From the NCBI GenBank assembly GCA_937897365.1, contig CALCOP010000164.1, forward strand, positions 1-8,527: DNA of 8,527 nt. Reading direction: 5' to 3'. A program made the translations under genes and the position numbers. The stretch is from an uncultured euryarchaeote (GTDB lineage: Archaea > Thermoplasmatota > Poseidoniia > Poseidoniales > Poseidoniaceae). The notes beneath the pieces are model-generated. The model was given only the letters and a program-made list of their open reading frames with translations, did no database searches and had not been told where the DNA came from. Within the stretch, counting starts at the first letter, position 1. Each line of letters starts with the position of its first letter. Positions 6,267 to 8,527 of this stretch are shown one piece after another.

Positions 6267-6602
6267 TTATCGCTTAGCTCCACATGAAGGACAGAAATCA
6301 AGATCATTCTCAAGTCGTGCCCCACAATCTTGGCAATGGGAACCACTTAAACTCAGAGTGTCGAGTTTCGATACATGTTGTGGAGCATCATCTCGTGATG
6401 CTGGATGAACGATATGGAGAGGGTCAATACCCTGCTCAAGAAGTTCACGGAAACGGTTTCCAAAAATAATTGCTTCTTGAATCGCAGATTCAATTTGAAG
6501 TTGCCGAGATTCTCGTTCCGTTCTATCAGCAATTTCTTCTGATTGCTCAAGAACCGCTTGGAGATGGCGCATAAAGTCACTCAGCGATGGACCGTCGGAC
6601 AT
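6267..6602 (-). CDS. Small protein with helical N-terminus and C-terminal zinc ribbon
   Basis: A 111-residue protein of unknown function. Residues 8-57 are charged and strongly helical with heptad-like spacing ('FMRHLQAVLEQSEEIADRTE...'), so a coiled coil or helical hairpin is likely. A loop (58-87) leads to a four-cysteine ribbon at the very end: C90/C93 and C104/C107 ('CQDCGA...FCPSCGAKR'). Such short ribbon proteins are common in archaea as partners of nucleic acids or larger complexes, but nothing here says which. I chose ATG 6602 ('MSDGPSLSDF') over one 66 nt upstream, because the added residues are atypical and would lie in the divergent promoter region. Its TAA (6269-6267) directly abuts the kptA TGA (6264-6266), so the two convergent genes have no spacer. 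Confidence 0.75.
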   Translation of the reverse strand: MSDGPSLSDFMRHLQAVLEQSEEIADRTERESRQLQIESAIQEAIIFGNRFRELLEQGIDPLHIVHPASRDDAPQHVSKLDTLSLSGSHCQDCGARLENDLDFCPSCGAKR

Positions 6603-6705
6603 ATTCCTTGGTTGACTCGGTGGGTCATCAATGCTTGGTGAAAAAACGGTGATTTGGATGAAAATCAAGGGTCATACTCATGAGCCATTCACCCTTGGTC
6701 GATTC
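6603..6705. promoter_or_regulatory. Divergent intergenic region between zinc-ribbon gene and isopentenyl phosphate kinase
   Basis: These 103 nt must hold the promoters of both genes. 'CATATT' (about 6600-6605) is the only clear TATA-like string for the plus strand, while 'GTTTTTTC' (about 6642-6649, minus strand) is a weak candidate for the other gene. The kinase frame is open through this region to an ATG at 6631, but that extension does not look like kinase sequence. A hairpin lies at 6666-6697. Confidence 0.3.
6666..6697 (+). repeat. Inverted repeat just upstream of the isopentenyl phosphate kinase start
   Basis: CAAGGGT (6666-6672) pairs exactly with ACCCTTG (6691-6697) across 18 nt. The loop contains an 8-nt palindrome CTCATGAG (6677-6684), nearly concentric with the outer arms. 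The structure ends 8 nt before ATG 6706, where no good Shine-Dalgarno sequence is seen. It could be an operator or a translation-controlling leader hairpin. Confidence 0.35.
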
Positions 6706-7530
6706 ATGCGTGATCGTGTAGTCATCAAATGGGGTGGCGGGCTCATCACCGAAAAATCATCCCTTTGCACTCCAGATCTCGAAATTTTAGAACAACTCGC
6801 TGATACCGTAGCAGATTGCCACAAGAATGGCATTGACGTTATTCTTGTACATGGTGCCGGTTCTTATGGGCATTTACGAGCAAAACATTGGCGGCTCAAT
6901 GAAGGCCTGCTCCCTAACGCACAATTTGAGGATGACGAGAAGTGTGAATCTCAATTACAAGCAGTACATGCAGTTCGACAAGAAATGCTTGAACTCAATG
7001 CGCACGTATGCAATGCGCTTGAAAAAAGAAACATCACGCCAATCGTTCACCCACCCCACCTATGGGTACGCAATACCGGTCCACATTTTTCGGGAGAACT
7101 CCACGACTTCCACGAACAAAAACAAGGACATGTTCATGTGACGTTTGGTGATGTTGTTGATGTCGATGGTGAACAACAATTCGGTATCCTCTCTGGAGAT
7201 GATTTGGTTGTTCGATTATCAATCGAATTAGCGAATGTTAAACGATTAATCTTCGCAATCAAAGGTGTTGATGGTCTGTTACGAGTACCCCCTGAACAGG
7301 CCAAAGAAGAAGATTTGATTGAAATCTGGTCACCAGAAATCAAGTTTGAAGGTGTCCACTACTCCAATGTTGATGTGACTGGAGGAATTGGCCTCAAAGC
7401 TGCTCGTGGCTCACTGGTAGCCTCACATGACATCGATGTCATCATGGTGAACGGTGAAAAAACCGAGCGAGTTCTAAGCGCGATGCTCGGAAATCCAGTT
7501 CGTGGGACAAGAGTGAGGAATAAACAGTGA
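6706..7530 (+). CDS. Isopentenyl phosphate kinase
   Basis: A 274-residue amino-acid-kinase-fold enzyme that phosphorylates isopentenyl phosphate with ATP to give isopentenyl diphosphate, the last step of the archaeal forms of the mevalonate pathway. The N-terminus 'VVIKWGGGLITEK' (5-17) holds Lys8 and the glycine loop, with Trp-Gly-Gly-Gly where most members have 'LGGS'. 'HGAGSYGH' (49-56) includes the histidine (His56) that marks this family and contacts the substrate phosphate. 'FGDVV' (148-152), 'ILSGDDL' (161-167), 'AIKGVDGLL' (184-192) and 'DVTGGIGLKA' (223-232) complete the nucleotide site. The length is typical (about 250-275). I chose ATG 6706 because it places the glycine loop at the usual distance from the N-terminus. 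ATGs at 6658 and 6631 are in frame but add unlike sequence. It is followed after 100 nt by the IPP isomerase gene, which uses its product. Confidence 0.9.
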   Translation: MRDRVVIKWGGGLITEKSSLCTPDLEILEQLADTVADCHKNGIDVILVHGAGSYGHLRAKHWRLNEGLLPNAQFEDDEKCESQLQAVHAVRQEMLELNAHVCNALEKRNITPIVHPPHLWVRNTGPHFSGELHDFHEQKQGHVHVTFGDVVDVDGEQQFGILSGDDLVVRLSIELANVKRLIFAIKGVDGLLRVPPEQAKEEDLIEIWSPEIKFEGVHYSNVDVTGGIGLKAARGSLVASHDIDVIMVNGEKTERVLSAMLGNPVRGTRVRNKQ

Positions 7531-7630
7531 ACTGCGCTGGTTTTCCTTCGAATAATATCAACTATTCAAGCAACAGATGATAGAGAACTCTTCATTTAGC
7601 GAGCGCGAACACATTGTAGCGGGGGTTCAC
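7531..7630 (+). promoter_or_regulatory. Gap between kinase and isomerase with a possible TATA box
   Basis: 'GAATAATATC' (7550-7559) is TATA-like, and an inverted repeat GAATA/TATTC (7550-7554 and 7563-7567) surrounds it. A transcription start about 27 nt on would fall at an in-frame ATG at 7577, which would make a leaderless isomerase mRNA with 18 extra residues. Against this, GGGGG (7621-7625) lies just before ATG 7631 and resembles a ribosome-binding site. Confidence 0.3.
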
Positions 7631-8527
7631 ATGACTGGCTACGATATTTCCGATGTTCCATCTGTAGAACTGTCTGATTCAGAACAACAATTACTCGAAG
7701 GACTCGGTGCGGATTCTATCCAATCTCGACTCATGGCAGAAGCGATCATTCAGGTAAGTGAAAAGGACGAAATTATTGGGCCAATCTCAAAGATTTCAGC
7801 CCACAGGGATGCAGGTGCCTTGCACAGGGCATTCAGTGTTCTACTATTTGATTCGAAGAATCGATTGCTTCTTCAGCGACGAGCGGATGACAAAGTCACA
7901 TTCCCTGGTGTTTGGGCAAACTCCTGTTGCTCTCATCCACTGCACTCTGAATCAGAAATGATTGAAGAAGATGCCCTTGGTGTTAAGAATGCAGCCATCC
8001 GAAAAATGGAACAAGAACTTGGAATCTCCCCCGAATCTCTTTCGACAGATGATTTTCATTTCATAACCAAAATGCGCTATTCAGCACGTATGAATGAGAC
8101 GTGGATTGAAAGGGAAGTGGATCATATATTGGTGGCAAAAGTTGATGTTGAGCTCAAACCAAATCCCAATGAGGTGTCTGAAGTAGCTTGGGTTACCTTT
8201 GATGAGTTGGAAGAAATGCTGATTGAAGAAGAGCCAAAAAATGGTTCAATTGCGCCTTGGTTCCGATGCATCGCAGCACTGGTTATGACGAAAGAGTGGT
8301 GGGATGCAGCTGGCAACAGTTCGGCGTTAGCAGAACTTGTTGATGGAAAAATTCACGATATGGGTGATGTTACTCATATGCTCCCCGACGCAGAAGGTGC
8401 TGGACTCAATGTATCCGTTCAGGAAGTAAAGCCACTGGTTGAAAAGCGTATTATGGATAGCCTGATGGCGTCACGTCACGAACGATTAGCGGCTGCTATG
8501 ACTCACCTTATTCACGGAGGCGGTAAG
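7631..8527 (+). CDS. Type 1 IPP isomerase fused to a polyprenyl diphosphate synthase N-terminus (partial)
   Basis: The frame is open for 299 codons to the window end. Residues 1-228 are a type 1 (Nudix-fold) isopentenyl-diphosphate isomerase, which interconverts IPP and DMAPP. They include 'LHRAFSVLLFD' (64-74), 'ANSCCSHPL' with catalytic Cys100 (96-104), a Nudix helix 'AAIRKMEQELGI' (121-132), metal/catalytic acids in 'EREVDHIL' (160-167), 'PNPNEV' (177-182) and 'IAPWF' with Trp210 (207-211). After a linker (229-261) without isomerase character, residues 262-299 run 'VKPLVEKRI...MTHLIHGGGK'. This is the N-terminal pattern of polyprenyl (GGPP-type) synthases, whose next residues are normally 'R-(L/I)-R-P'. 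No stop separates the two parts, so one protein probably makes DMAPP and elongates it. The start is ATG 7631 or, with 18 more residues, 7577. The archaeal-side oddity is a type 1 isomerase, since most archaea use type 2. Confidence 0.85.
   Translation, partial: MTGYDISDVPSVELSDSEQQLLEGLGADSIQSRLMAEAIIQVSEKDEIIGPISKISAHRDAGALHRAFSVLLFDSKNRLLLQRRADDKVTFPGVWANSCCSHPLHSESEMIEEDALGVKNAAIRKMEQELGISPESLSTDDFHFITKMRYSARMNETWIEREVDHILVAKVDVELKPNPNEVSEVAWVTFDELEEMLIEEEPKNGSIAPWFRCIAALVMTKEWWDAAGNSSALAELVDGKIHDMGDVTHMLPDAEGAGLNVSVQEVKPLVEKRIMDSLMASRHERLAAAMTHLIHGGGK

Overview
The window looks archaeal, most likely from a marine euryarchaeon of the Thermoplasmatota (Marine Group II / Poseidoniales-like). 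The evidence is gene content: an archaeal-type thiolase overlapping a DUF35 OB-fold partner, an isopentenyl phosphate kinase, an archaeal-style KptA RNA 2'-phosphotransferase and several small zinc-ribbon proteins, all at moderate GC with short intergenic gaps. The lineage is inferred from memory of protein families, not from a search.

Layout. Positions 1-188 hold the C-terminal end of a plus-strand gene, probably prolyl-tRNA synthetase. From 1098 to 226, 2199 to 1174, 3351 to 2335, 4268 to 3423 and 5436 to 4261 five genes run on the minus strand. In transcription order they are: thiolase, a DUF35-domain protein overlapping it by 8 nt, a protein with a zinc ribbon at each end, an actin-like ATPase closest to the MamK family, and an unrecognised multi-pass membrane protein. 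Position 5640 starts a plus-strand kptA gene, divergent from the thiolase across a 203-nt gap. kptA converges with no gap at all on a small coiled-coil/zinc-ribbon gene (6602 to 6267, minus). Divergent from that gene, the plus strand carries isopentenyl phosphate kinase (6706-7530) and then, about 100 nt later, a type 1 IPP isomerase whose frame runs on into what looks like the N-terminus of a polyprenyl diphosphate synthase. The window ends inside this fused gene.

How the genes fit together. The thiolase, the DUF35 protein, the kinase and the isomerase-synthase fusion cover the entry and the end of archaeal isoprenoid (membrane lipid) synthesis: acetyl-CoA condensation at one end, and IPP formation, IPP/DMAPP balancing and chain elongation at the other. 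kptA and the probable ProRS tail belong to tRNA metabolism. The actin-like gene and the membrane protein are neighbours on one strand, and a cytoskeletal link between them is only a guess.

Most noteworthy are the predicted isomerase-prenyl synthase fusion, the MamK-like actin outside any magnetosome context, and a DUF35 protein whose zinc ribbon has lost its cysteines and whose N-terminus looks like a shortened HMG-CoA-synthase-like domain. There is also a perfect 10-bp stem-loop over the stop codon of that DUF35 gene. I saw no rRNA, tRNA, CRISPR array, insertion sequence or prophage. No stretch over 300 nt lacks a gene.
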